Assembly (NCBI GenBank): GCA_021018815.1
Contig: JAITYX010000010.1
Coordinates: forward strand, 2,542,001 to 2,606,000
From: Talinum fruticosum
Lineage: Eukaryota; Streptophyta; Magnoliopsida; Caryophyllales; Talinaceae
DNA length: 64,000 nt
Reading direction: 5' to 3'
Shown here: piece after piece, positions 11,660-22,485 of the stretch
Layout of the letters: each line of letters begins with the position of its first letter
Numbering within the stretch: the stretch's first letter is position 1
Position numbers and translations under genes: made by a program
Notes under the pieces: model-generated
The model's database searches: none
What the model was told of the DNA's origin: nothing
What the model saw: the letters and a program-made list of their open reading frames with translations, nothing else

Positions 11660-11946
11660 GGTTGAGGACTTCTTTGAGAAGAAGGGAGATGAACTTTGAG
11701 AAAGAGAAGATAGCTCGAAGAGAGAGAGAGAGAGAGAGAGAGAGTGTGAGAGAGAGAGAAAGGGAATTGTAAAACAAAATAAGAGAGAAGAAAGAGCTGA
11801 GAGTCGTCGGTGCTTACTTGAGATGTTTCTTGCTTTGCTTAAGAGAGACGATTTGTGCTTCGAAAACACCGAACTTTCTTGTGAGGTAGTATGCGAGAGA
11901 GTGAGTGAGTAGAGAGTAAAGTATTGAAATGAAGGAAAAAGGATGA

Positions 11947-11954
11947 TATTTATA
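11947..11954 (-). promoter_or_regulatory. TATA box upstream of ORF3
   Basis: TCTCTATAAATATCATCC on the minus strand, about 290 nt upstream of the ORF3 ATG. It is followed by a C/T-rich leader with a GTAAGC donor-like site ending at 11817. A private promoter for ORF3 is inference. Confidence 0.45.
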
Positions 11955-12354
11955 GAGAAAGAATTGTCCTTTAGTATTCGTTCTAACCCAACTCTTCAAC
12001 GGTCGCCTCGGACTCGGTGTGGCTGTTCCGCTCTCCAATGGTTAGAATTCCAGTGTTTGTCTTCTAACAGCTAGTTCTTTGATTGATACCCGCGAGAGAG
12101 ACAGAGAGAGAGAGAGAAAAAGAGAAGTTTTAAAAGAATTTTCTAAAATTCTCCACTAATCTAGAGATGATTTCGAAGTTTGATGTCCATTTTTCTAAAA
12201 ACCGAGTCCGACTCAGTAGAGTTTCGAGTCACTTAGAAACTACAAACAAGCAATAACTCATAGTTCAGTATCACTAGGTCAACTGAACTAATTGTTATTA
12301 AAGCACGTAAAAGAAACATTTAACACATAATTATGCACTGAAAAGAAATATGCT
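11955..12354 (-). other. Spacer between pol and ORF3
   Basis: Non-coding. Holds a GA microsatellite (about 12088-12125). The homologous spacer of Sirevirus-2 lies at 44446-44598 plus 58164-58366; shared word GTCGGACTCGG then AAATGGACATCAAA. Confidence 0.7.
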
Positions 12355-12744
12355 TTGTCTTTGAGTGCTCAACTGGATTCTTGGTGATGATGATTGCACT
12401 TTGATTGTCACACTTGATTACAATTGATTTGAATCAAAGTCTAAGATCTCTCAGGTGTTGCTTGATCCATAGAATCCGAGCGCAAGCATGCTCCGGTTAT
12501 AATGTACTCGGCTTCAGCAGTTGATAGAGCTACCGAGTTCCGCTTCTTTGAGTGCTAAGGATTGACCCGAAACCGGCATGCTCCCGAGGTGCTCTTTCTA
12601 TCAACTTTGTATCCAGCATAATCAGTATCCGAGTATCCAATGAGAGTCGGTTCCGAGTCTCTTGAGTACCATAGACCAAGATTCCGAGTCCCCGCAAGAT
12701 ATCCGAAAATTCTCTTCACCGAAGTGAGATGTGATCCTTTTGGA
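12355..12744 (-). pseudogene. Sirevirus-1 RNase H domain
   Basis: C-terminal pol domain that removes RNA from the RNA/DNA hybrid. Visible pieces are YSDTDYAGYKVDRKSTSGAC (12590-12650 region) and, after a stop, a VALSTAEAEYI-like segment near 12500, both hallmarks of copia RNase H. A stop follows CRFRVNP, and the end of the domain is in another frame. The equivalent stretch of Sirevirus-2 at 44079-44445 is more complete. Confidence 0.8.
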
Positions 12745-13960
12745 TTAGCTTGAAATCTTGCACACAGTACATACACTAAACAATATGTCTGGCTTACTGG
12801 AATTAAGATACAGCAAAGATCCAATCATACCTCTATAGAGTTTCGATCTACTCGCTTTGCCTTTACCGTTTGAGTCCAATTTTATGCTACTACTCATTGG
12901 TGTTGCTACATATTTTGCATCTTGAAGTTTGTACTTCTTTAGCAACTCCTTGGTATACTTTGATTGATGGACATTGATGCCATCTTTGTCTTGCTTGATT
13001 TGTAGACCAAGGAAGAAATTGAGTTCTCCCATCATGCTCATTTGGAATTCCTGTATCCTTAACTCGAAAAATCTCGACAGAGAATTTCATTAGTAGCCCC
13101 AAATATTATATCATCAACATAGATCCGAGCAATAAGAAAATCTTTCCCCTTGGTTTTTATAAAAAGGGTCTTGTCAATCTAACCCCTTCTAAAATCATTT
13201 TCAACCAAGAAATTGCTCAATCTTTCATACCAAGCTCCGGAAGCTTGTTTAAGACCATAAAGAGCCTTTTGCAACTTGGAAACATGGTTTGGAAATTCTG
13301 AGTTTTCAAATGCAGGGGGTTGCTCAACATAGACTTCCTCTTGAATAAAGTCATTAAGAAAAGCACATTTAACATCCATTTGATATAGTTTGATATTCAT
13401 GCTTGATGCAAATGCCAATAGGATTCTGATAGCTTCAATCCTAGCCACTGGTGCAAAGGTTTCCCCACAATCAATCCCTTCTTCTTGATTATAACCTTAG
13501 GCCACAAGTATAGCTTTATTTTTACTACCAACCCACCTTCATCCAATTTGTTCTTGAAAACCCATTTGGTTCCTATGACTAGGTGGTCGGAAGATCGTTT
13601 GGTTAGAGTCTAGACTTGGTTTCTTTCAAATTGATTAAGTTCCTCTTACATGGCCTCTACCCATTCAGGTTCATTAAGGGCTTCTAGTGCATTTCTGGGT
13701 TTAGTTAATGATATGAATGCAGTGAATGCACATAGATTTTGTAGAAAGGAATGAGTTCTTACCCCATTGTTGATGTCGGACATGACATTTTCAAGTGGGT
13801 GGCTTGAAGCATATTTAAAAGTTTTACCTGTTCTCTGGTTTACCAGATTTGTAGGTTGAATTGATTGATCCTTAGTGGTCTGATCTGATTGAGCTTGCTC
13901 ATCCGATCGACCCTCAGCATTCTGAGCTGGCTCTTGAGTCGATTCATTCCGAGTCATGTT
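12745..13960 (-). pseudogene. Sirevirus-1 reverse transcriptase
   Basis: Copia RT (RVT_2 type) in several frames. Landmarks in order: NEPEWVEAM (about 13650), [13 protein letters not shown] (13440), YQMDVKCAFLND (13370), LYGLKQASGAWYERL (13250), IYVDDIIFGAT with the catalytic YVDD near 13105, then FFLGLQIKQ (13010) and YTKELLKKY. A stop and frame change lie around 13150-13180 and before 13448. Product would copy element RNA into cDNA. Non-functional as read. Confidence 0.88.
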
Positions 13961-14935
13961 GTTCTAAGTTGCCTCATTCCGAGTGACTTTTCCTTGACTC
14001 TTCTCGAGCTCATCTTCAGCATGATCATCATCTCGACCGAGCTTCGGATTTGAGAATGTTGACTCACTTGGTTTTCCCCGATCAATCTCATCAAAAACAA
14101 CGTGGATACTATCTTCCACTTTATTAGCTCTTTTATTAAAAATGCTATATGCTTTACTATGAGATGAATAACTAAGAAAAATACCTTCATCTCGACCGAG
14201 CATCAAACTTGGTCAAGTGATCCTTACCATTTTTGTGAACATAGCACTTACATCCAAAGGGTTTGAAGTATGAAATGTTGGGTTTATTCCCTTTGTAGAG
14301 CTCATGGAGTTTTCTTCAGGATGGGTCCGATGAGGCATCTATTCAAAGTGTAGTTAGCTATGTTGATCGCCTCAACCCGGAAATAGTAAGCTAGATCATG
14401 TTCAATCATCATAGTCCTTCCTATTTCTTTAAGAGTTCGATTCTTTCTCTCCACTACTCCATTTTGTTGAGGAGTTCTTGGTACCGAGAAGTTGTGAGAG
14501 ATACCATTCTTATCACGTAATTTTGTAAATTCCGAGTAATCGAACTCCCTTCTATGGTCGAGTTCAAATTCTTCCGATCCGAGTTTGAGACTCAACTTGA
14601 ATTTTCCTGCAGAGCTTGTTGAACTCTTTGAAGGCTTCATTTTTGTGCTTATGAAAACAAACCCAGGTAAATCGTGAGTAGTCGTCAACAATCACAAGCA
14701 CATATAATTTACCTCCGAGACTCTTTACAGGAATTTCACCACATAAGTCCATATGCAACAATTCAAGCAATTTGGATGTGGAGACAGTCTTCAGAGGTTT
14801 GAAAGATGATCTGACTCGTTTCCCTTTTGTGCATGCTTCACAAATTTTATCTTTCTTAAATGCTAAGTTAGGCAAGCCTCGACTAAATCGTGAGATGCAA
14901 GCTTTTTAATGGTGTGCTTGCTAACATGACCTAGT
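13961..14935 (-). pseudogene. Sirevirus-1 integrase
   Basis: Copia integrase. The zinc part shows CEACTKGK (14830). The core begins LLHMDLCGEI (first Asp, about 14745). The second Asp lies in a degenerate ELDHRREFDY segment (14560), and the Glu in NGVVERKNRTL (14450). The C-terminal GIFLSYSSHSKAYSIFNK segment (about 14150) is typical of copia integrases. Frame changes separate the pieces. It would join cDNA ends to the chromosome, leaving 5-bp duplications as seen at 6547/20496. Confidence 0.87.
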
Positions 14936-15391
14936 CTACGATGCCATGTCTAAGAATCATCATGTAGAAATGCTTTTAAGCAAGATAAATTCTGACTTGG
15001 GTCGAAAGAGGAATAGTGTAAGTATTACCTGATCTCTTACGTGAGAGCTTAGTCTCCTTGGTAGTTTCATCGAAATATAGCAGTTGGTCCGAGTGAATCT
15101 TACCTCTTGACCTTTGTCATACAATTGACAGATGCTGAGTAGATTGTATTTTAATCCCTTGACAAGGTAGACTGGGCTTACTAGATTATCTCCTTTTCTA
15201 ATCTTGCCTATCCCAATTATCTTGCCCTTGCTATCATCCCCAAAAGTGACTTTGTCTCCCTTGTAATCTTCTAACTCGGAAATGAGTCTTAAGTCTCCCG
15301 ACATGTGGCGTGAGCATCCACCGTCCAGGTACCAATATCCTTTTGTCCTTTTCGAGCTACCTGCAAGTCGAAACAAACTAACCCTTCTCAC
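14936..15391 (-). pseudogene. Sirevirus-1 protease and pre-integrase region
   Basis: WYLDGGCSRHMSGD lies near 15325. Sirevirus proteases usually read WYLDSGCSRHM, so the active-site D-S-G has become D-G-G. Downstream KVTFGDDSKGKIIGIGKI and GLKYNLLSICQLYDKG are standard for this family. The Ser-to-Gly change would probably impair cleavage. Confidence 0.87.
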
Positions 15392-16983
15392 TTCCTCTAA
15401 CGAACCCAGTGCTCCCCTTACTGTGGTCCTTTTCTAAGGAAGAAGACTCTTGGGAACCCAGATTTGAATAACTTTGGATTTGGTCCGATTTTGAGTCTTC
15501 CTTTTGAGTCTTCCCTTTTGAGAACCGAGTCTGTGTCTCTTTCTTTTGAAAGTCTTTTCTTTTATAAACCGGTCGAGAAGGCTTTCTCCTGTAAGCCGGT
15601 CCGGGCTCAGTACCCCTTTCATTCTTATGAATGGGACCGTGCTCAGCCTTCCCGAACTTCACGGTTCCGGAACTCTTTTGAAAAGATCCGAGTAGGAATT
15701 AGATTCTTCCTCTTTGTTAAAACCGAATCCTTCTTTTCGAAGGAGACACATTGAGAGCCTAAGAGCATTTCAAGGTTTTTCTAACCTTAAGTAAACTTCA
15801 AAACAAGTTCTTGAGACTCATTGAGCTTTTACTTCAGCTTGCTCATTTTCTCTTCGAGTGTCTCGGACTCGGTCTCATTAGCTTGAGCACTAGTCTTGAG
15901 TTCTTTTAGAGTAAGTCTCAGTTTTTCTAATTCATTTTTTAAAGAGATGATCTCGAAGTGATAGACTGAAGTTGTTCTTTAAATTGAGAGGAATCGAATT
16001 GGACTTCTCTTCCAAAGTATAAATATATTTGGCTAAATCAACTTTGGAGAACTTCAGGAAATATTCAATTACCTCTTGAGGATTTGTTTCCTCATTGTCC
16101 GAGTGATCGAGTCCGACTCGATTCGGTTTCGAGTCCGATAGTGCCATAAGACACTTTGAGCCATCCGAGTCTTCATCTTCTTTAGATGAGTCTTCATCAC
16201 TCCATGTGGCCATCATAGCCTTCTTCTTCTTTCTGTACCTTTTTCTTCTTGGACAGTCTTTTACTATATGATCTTTGCTACCACATCCAAAACAGCTAGA
16301 GTTCTTAGTTAAAGATAATTTTTAAAGGGGAGGAGTGTTTGCCTTTTCTATCCTTCTTGTCTTTCTTGTAGAACTCTTCTCTTGGCCTTTTCTCCCATAT
16401 TTTGTGCTTCATCATTTTTTTGAAGCCTCGAGCGATAAGTGCCATGAGATCTTCTTCGAGTCCGAAGAGCTCAGATTTTCTTCTCTCGCTCTCCGAGGAC
16501 TTCAGCGCAACATTCTTTTTAGTGCTGACCTCGGCGTCCTCCTCTTCCGGATGGATCTCATGGGTAAGTAGCTTCCCAATGAGTTTGTCTCGGCTTTAAT
16601 AGAGAGAGATTCTAAGCTTCCTCGATGGCAATTACTTTTGGACCCCATCTTCTCTTGGGTAGGCTTCTTAGAATCTTTTTGCACATTTCCTCATGGGAAA
16701 TCTTTCTACCCAGAGATTTGAGATTGTTAGTAATCTCAATGAAGCGGATGAATATCCGAGGGATGTTTTCTTCTAGCTTCATCTTGAACAGCTCAAATTT
16801 ATGAAGATATTAGCTTATCTTCGCTTGTCCGACTTAGCTACTGCTTTCATATGTGTTGACAAGAGTGTCCCACACTTCTTTTGCTATGTCACAAGCTGAC
16901 ACTCTATTGTATTCTTCCGAGCTGATGGCGCACATCGGAATGTTCATTCCTTTAAAGTTCTTTCTAAACTTTTCTACCATTTC
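15392..16983 (-). pseudogene. Sirevirus-1 gag, C-terminal part
   Basis: Resumes after the solo LTR with a UBN2-type capsid segment (NIPMCAISSEEYNRVSACDI, then AKEVWDTLVNTYE, 16840-16960). It continues through LIGKLL (16560), an intact zinc knuckle SCFGCGSKDHIVKDC (16252-16301), an acidic stretch (SDEDSSKEDEDSDGSKC), an LEEKSNS segment that is split by C1 in Sirevirus-2, and a basic tail rich in Lys/Arg/Ser/Gln (15400-15660). Several frame changes occur. Gag would form the particle and bind RNA. Confidence 0.85.
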
Positions 16984-16988
16984 AGTGG

Positions 16989-18686
16989 TGATGTGCCACG
17001 ATGCAAGGCTACACCGATCCCGAAACAGATTGAAATTATGCGCAGTTCTTAGTGGGTCGGAATGACTCAATAACTAGTTCCGAGGACCGAGAACGACTCG
17101 AAAGTTGGAACCGAGGACTAAGCCGGACTCGGACGACCAGAACCGAGGGCTTAGACTAACTCGGACAACCGAAACCGAATATTAAGTCGGACTCGAAAAC
17201 CGAACGAGAGGACTTAGACTACCGAATCCGAGTGGCTCGGATGACGGATGGTCGGTCTCGGAATAAAGATGGTGGCTTCAAAAGAAGCTGGATTTTTATA
17301 GGATGATGGTTAAGGGGTTAAGGAAGATGAGGGGAACATGTTTGGGCAGAATGGTGAGGGATAAATATGGGGAATGTTTATGAACATCCACTACAAATGC
17401 ACACAACCAAGGGATAGTCTAACTTCACTTGGATACGATTTCACCACCAAGCTTAGCTAGGGCTCAAAGGCTTGCACTTGGATATAGATATCACTACCAA
17501 GCTTGCCTAAGACTCTTTTTAACACCACCTAGTTAGCCAAACTAGGATAAGCAAAATGAGATTTAAAAAGGATAAAGGAGCTTAGCTCAACTTTGATGCA
17601 TTAGCATTCATGGATAAACTTGTCTAATTTTAACATGCAAGCACTCTACATATATATAGAGCTAAAAACTAGGGTTGCTACTTTAATCTAAGGGCTGAAA
17701 ATAGCCTTACATAATCCTAGGGCTGTCACTACATTCAGCCAAAATAAAAGAAGACAAAAACAGTGGCCAATGAAGATAAAATGATCGGAATAAAAGGACA
17801 GCTGCAAATGGTCCCCCTTGCTATCGTTTTCAGTGCATCTTCCTGCAGCAAAGCCAACTTAAAATGGTGATATCTCTTGATTTACATCTCCAATTGTGAC
17901 GTGTAAGATATGCTTGGAAAGCTTGAGGAATAAGCTTTTCAACCATATGTGGCTCGACCCATTTGAAGCTATGATAAAAACGTTATGACCAGAACAATCA
18001 GCAGAGGTCAGACTAGTCAGTAAAAATACCCGGTTTGATGTTCGGACCATTTTCTTTATTATCTTCGACCTAAAAGACAATGCCCATAACTCGATATTAA
18101 TCTAGACATGTCCAAGAATACCCTTGTGAAAATTGGAGACCAAAATCTAATCCATGGTTGACTGAACACCCTTTTGAAGATGACCTTCAAGCGTCATTCC
18201 GAGTGCGCAACTTCCAGTTTCTGAGTCAACTTCAAATGCTCATAACTTGAGATTCCCAACTCTAATTTAGATGTTCTTTATATGGTCAGAAAGCTTAGGA
18301 TGTTAGCTTTTCATCCATATGTCATGAGGTGATGTTGGAGCTTTGGATCAGAAGATATGATCAAAACAAGGTGCAAGTGTCATCCTGGATGAGCAAGCTG
18401 CCAGTTTTAACAAAGGTCTTCCTCAGTTATTATCTCCGCATATATTCAAGATACCCATAAGTTTTTAAGCTTGATGAAATCATGAAGTACTTGTATGAAT
18501 AATTTGGTAAGCAAACTCATAGCCGTTTGTGACTGAATGGCAGAACTTCCAACCCTTACAACACGAGAGAATTCCGAGTCACTCGAAGCTTATGAAAAGG
18601 GGAAATAAGTGTGCTACCCAACTCGGTTTGATCGTGGATGGCTTTGGGCTTGGAGTATGTTCTAGCCCATGGGTCTAGGTCCATCA
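16989..18686 (-). mobile_element. Solo gypsy-type LTR in Sirevirus-1 gag (1698 bp)
   Basis: Minus-strand ends are TGATGGACCTAG and GTGGCACATCA. The 5-bp duplication AGTGG stands at 16984-16988 and 18687-18691. The 3' end (GGGATCGGTGTAGCCTTGCA) matches the end of the family C LTR, while the body is longer and different. It contains three perfect stem-loops at 17428-17546. The part 17820-18560 holds about three diverged repeats of a block with AACTTGAGAT and GGAAAGCTT words. No coding region. Confidence 0.88.
17428..17546 (-). other. Three stem-loops with conserved loops, solo LTR
   Basis: Stems CTTGG/CCAAG (17428-17451), CTTGG/CCAAG (17477-17501) and CCTAGT/ACTAGG (17528-17546). The first two enclose a loop that reads TGGTG...TAT on the sense strand. 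Same array as in families A, A', B and C. Confidence 0.7.
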
Positions 18687-18691
18687 AGTGG

Positions 18692-18903
18692 TGTAGTCGA
18701 TCTTGGCTTTAGGCACGAGTCTTGTTTCATCCATCTTCATTGGAATGTAATTGCCTTGTTGTATGATGTTTTATACATCTTCATCGTGATCCAATAGAAA
18801 GCATTTCATGAGCTTCTTCCGAGTGTACGAAATTTGACCCTTTAAACTTTGGTGGTCTACTGGAAGATCTTCCTTCATTAAACTCTCCATTGTTCTGAGC
18901 CAT
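18692..18903 (-). pseudogene. Sirevirus-1 gag, N-terminal part
   Basis: ATG at 18903 gives MAQNNGEFNEGRSSSRPPKF, close to the gag start of Sirevirus-2 at 27195. A frame change follows after about 30 codons. The next segment has the NYIPMKMDETR-like capsid stretch, then the gene is split by the solo LTR. Confidence 0.82.
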
Positions 18904-18949
18904 TTGATCTTTACACCTTTGGATGGTTAGATCCTTTCCGAAAGGTTAA

Positions 18950-18961
18950 GCTCTTATAGCA
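18950..18961 (-). promoter_or_regulatory. Primer-binding site of Sirevirus-1, degenerate
   Basis: TGCTATAAGAGC on the minus strand, two bases past the 5' LTR. The expected initiator-Met site is TGGTATCAGAGC; two positions differ. Confidence 0.75.
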
Positions 18962-18963
18962 AT

Positions 18964-20495
18964 TCAAGGTTTGCTCTTGGAGAGTCTTAGTCACCCTAGA
19001 GGGGAGTAAATAGGGTGATGAGGAAATTTAAACAATAAATGGTGGGTTCAAGTTTAAACTAAACTTTAAGGTCTGTCTAAGTCTAGATTAGGATCAGAAA
19101 AGAGTGAACGCAAAATTACGTGGAAACCCTTACTGGAGGCGGAAAACCACGGCCGATGCTATCCAAGCACCAAGTCAAATCCACTATTTTGAATCCACAA
19201 AATACAAGTAGCTCTGACTCAACCGGAATTGCTCCCTTAGACAATTCTTTACAAAGTTTTCCTAAACTCGAAGTTCCATTATCTCGATCTAGTACTTCCT
19301 AACCGAGGTAACCTTTACAGTTAGGGACAACCGAGCTGAGTTAGCCCTTACAGCTCGGTCAAGGGACCTTACTCAAAAACTAAGAAAGAAAGTTTTGTGA
19401 CTGATTACAAGACTTTACAACTCATAAAACTGTTAAGTACGAGACTTAGACTTGTAAGATGAAGATTGAGTGAGTATTATACAGAGAGATATGATTTGAG
19501 CAATGGGTTCAGCAATCTTCAAGTCTTGTAAAGTGGCTTCTATTTATAGATGACCAAACATGTTAGCCGTTGTGACTATCTTCCGAATAGAAGTCCTCTC
19601 GTGACTCGTTGTAATGGTTCTTCTAAGCCACTCGAAAAGATCCGTTGAGATGTGAACGTTGTGCAACGGCTCTTGACTCCTTAGGATGTCCTATTGCACT
19701 CGGTGGTGTCTCGAAAAGTAGGGTGGAAACCACCGTTGAGCTTAGCGTTGAATATTTCCAGCTTTGGAAACAGACAACCCCGACATAGTGTCTTGGCCTT
19801 GGTCGAAGTAGAAAAAGCCTTGTCTGCCGGCGATTTGACATCTTCAATTCGGTTACTTTTGTAATTCGAAGTAGGATAACCTCGTTTAAATAAGCTACAA
19901 AAGTAAACCAATTTTGGTTCTCAAAGTATAAAATACTTTAGTCCAAGATTAGACACAAATAATAATTTAATTAAGATAATTAAGTGCATAATTATCTAAG
20001 TCCTTGAAGAGTGGAAATTTCGAGTCTAATATTCATTATACTCATATTCCATCCGAGTCGATCGAGAGAAAGATCAAGTTAGATAGAGCATATCAGAATA
20101 AGATTACTTGATCTAGACATATATAATTCAATCAACCACAAGGTTGACTTAGAAAGTTGAATTAACACTATAATTCACTTGAATATAGAATATGAAGTCC
20201 AAACTTGGTTTGAAAGTGCTTGTTGAGATTGTTTGAACATACGATAAGTCCGAGTAAAATCTGAGTGAGTCAAAACTATCAAAGTGAATTGATGAATAAG
20301 ATTGTGCTTTCGAGTCGATGAATCGAATGAAAGCATATGCAATAGTTTACGTAACACTAAAAAAGATACTATAACACTTAGAAAAGTTTCTATAATACTC
20401 GGAATGACTTGAAATCAAAACATAGAAGAGATAAAGTTTGTACCTGGTTCCTTGATAGTACTCGGAATGATATAAGTGTAGAATCCGAGTCTTCA
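18964..20495 (-). repeat. 5' LTR of Sirevirus-1
   Basis: Partner of 6552-8083, both 1532 bp. The inner end reads ACCTTGA instead of ACCTTCA. TATA box at 19541-19548. Compared with the partner it has several CTG or CCG sites read as CTCG (for example 19603-19609 against 7183-7188). Confidence 0.92.
19541..19548 (-). promoter_or_regulatory. TATA box, Sirevirus-1 5' LTR
   Basis: TATAAATA on the minus strand followed by GAAGCCAC. Would start the genomic RNA. Confidence 0.7.
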
Positions 20496-21084
20496 ACCTT
20501 TAAGAACATCTTTTGGAGGAGGTTTGAATTGTTAACCTAGACAGGACTCAATTAGGCTTGATTGTTAGAGAGGCGGTACGTCTTCTCTTATAGCACGTTC
20601 TTTTGATTCATCAATATGCACCAAGGATTCATGCTTTTCCTGTTGTGCACCCAATGGAGGTTTAAATGTTCGGACTATGAGACACCATATATCCTACCTA
20701 GTTTTATCCCTCTTTTTGACCATAGATCCTTTGTGGTTTAGATGGTCTCTTGTCTCTTCATTTGCATGCTTGGATGAATGTGGTTGTGTTTAGTATTTAA
20801 TATTCTACTTATAAGCCTTCGAGGTTAGGCTAGGTTTGCTAAATAACCTTGCATAGGTGCAAATAAAATACAATAATTAATTTCCTCAAGTCGGTCCAAT
20901 GTGTGCATTTTTAAGTTGATCCATTAATTGTATTTTTGAGTCATCTGAATAAATTTTCTCTTAGTTAAGGTAGCCATCGTCGCTAGGCTTAGCCGGCGCC
21001 GGCCACCTCCGATGGTCCGGGAGGGTCTCGCGGGGACCCTCATCTCCTTTTTCGATCAATTTGGTTTTTTAAGGTTTTGACTTT
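20496..21084 (+). other. Tat/Ogre-like leader, continued after the Sirevirus
   Basis: Continues the leader cut at 6551; the joined text around ACCTT matches the inverted copies near 2995, 23275 and 24915. No gene is visible. A G/C-rich patch lies at 20985-21040. Confidence 0.7.
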
Positions 21085-21440
21085 TTAGCATCTTTGCATT
21101 CCATACTTGTATTTCATTTTTCATTTTAGCCAAAAAATTCATATCAAATTAGTTGAGTCCATATTTGCATTTGATTTTTCATTTTAGCAAAAAATAATTC
21201 ATCTCAAATTAGGTGAATCCATATTTGCATTTCATTTTTCATTTTAATCAAAAATAAATTCATCTCAAATTAGGTGAGTCCATATTTGCAAATCATTTTC
21301 ATTTAGCCAAAAATAAATTCATCCCCCATTAGGTGAGTCCATTTATGCATTCCATTTTTGCATCCTAGCTAAAAATAAATTCATCCCCCATTAGATGTGC
21401 CCATTTTTTCAATTCATTTGTGCATTAACCAAATAAAAAT
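21085..21440 (+). repeat. Minisatellite array, opposite orientation
   Basis: Five to six copies of the same unit as at 830, here read as TTCATCTCAAATTAGGTGAG with ATATTTGCATTTCATTTTTC. The orientation agrees with the plus-strand leader and is the reverse of the arrays to its right. Confidence 0.85.
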
Positions 21441-22485
21441 CATCCCAAACTAAGCCATTAGCATCATTATATTCCATTTCAATTGCTTTGCATTTCTTAT
21501 GTGCATAATAAAAACATTCTTTCTTCTTTTTTAGTTTCTTCGAGTCTTGCAATTGAGTCCCTTCTTCCCAAAAGTTGGTATTCCTACACATGGTCCTAAC
21601 TAGTTATCCTTTGGGTTGCAGAATAGGGAAGCCTACCGCCACATGGTTTTATCGAATCCAAGCTCCAAAAGATTAGAATGCCTCAGCAAGCGGTTCGGTA
21701 CTCTTCCCTCGCTCTACACCAATGCAACCAACTTCGGTGTTCACAACACTTGGTCCAGTCAATCTTTTGTCGTAGGATAGTACCTAAAAACAATTCCCAT
21801 CCAATGGACGGAGAACTAGAATAATCTCCCATCCTCACTCTGCTAAATGAATCCTCGGCCAAGATGGATGCCCAAATTGAGGCCGAGGTCAAAAAGATAG
21901 AGTCCATATCTCGAAACACTCGGGGTTATCCTAAAGGAGGCCTCTACCCGATCCGAACCTACTTTAAAACCTAGTCTTGAGCCTAAGCTTAAGTCCGATC
22001 CATGCATAGATCGAGATAGAACAAATGTTAAGGGAATCCTCCATATTCAAGAGTCACTACTTTGATCTCACGAGATTCACTTTAATCCCCAAAGGGAAGT
22101 TACCTCCCAAGTTTACCATCCCGGATATCAAGTTTCGTGGTTCTCGGAATCCCCATAATCATGTTCGCAACTCTTTAGGAGCAATGACTCTTAAAAATGT
22201 ACCAGAAGACACTTACCACGTCATCTTCCCATGGACACTCGATAGTGATGTAATGAAGTGATACAATGCGGTTGGTCAAATAAGGAATTCTTACACCAAT
22301 ACTCCTATAACATTGATCTACTGTCACCATAAAAACTTGAAGTTGGTCAAATAAGGGGAGAAAGAGAGCTTCACCGACTTCCTTAGCGAGATGGAGGGAA
22401 AAGGTTGCCCATATGGTGGACCGACCTTCCAAGAAGAACCAAGTTATAATTACTCGTGAAGAACCTTCGACTTGCTTATAACCAA
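21441..22485 (+). pseudogene. Tat/Ogre-like gag, plus-strand copy, truncated
   Basis: The open part 22025-22261 contains KGKLPPKFTIPDIKFRG followed by RNPHNHVRN and a GAMTLKNVPEDTYHVIFPW segment. This corresponds to the start of the gag capsid in Tat/Ogre elements (KLPPKFKVP-type, then a segment ending LTGAALKWY). Here the TLTG-type word is replaced by TLDSD and a stop lies soon after. The upstream part (21600-22020) is homologous to 1-829 on the other strand. The gene stops at the inverted junction at 22486. Confidence 0.6.

Larger units (their letters stand above)
6552..20495 (-). mobile_element. Sirevirus-1: full-length Ty1/copia element, decayed
   Basis: Two 1532-bp LTRs flank gag, protease, integrase, RT, RNase H (copia order) and an extra ORF downstream of pol. 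The 5-bp duplication ACCTT stands at 6547-6551 and 20496-20500. The primer site (18950-18961) and purine tract (8084-8095) sit next to the LTRs. Copia domain order plus a downstream extra ORF is typical of Sireviruses (SIRE/Maximus lineage). It carries two later insertions, a foldback element (8560-10038) and a solo gypsy LTR in gag (16989-18686). Without them the element is about 10.8 kb, in the range known for Sireviruses. The coding frame is broken in many places. Confidence 0.92.

Noticed and set aside
17700..18600. Captured host gene inside the solo LTR
   Set aside because: Most frames are closed and the sequence is internally repetitive; no protein family is recognisable.
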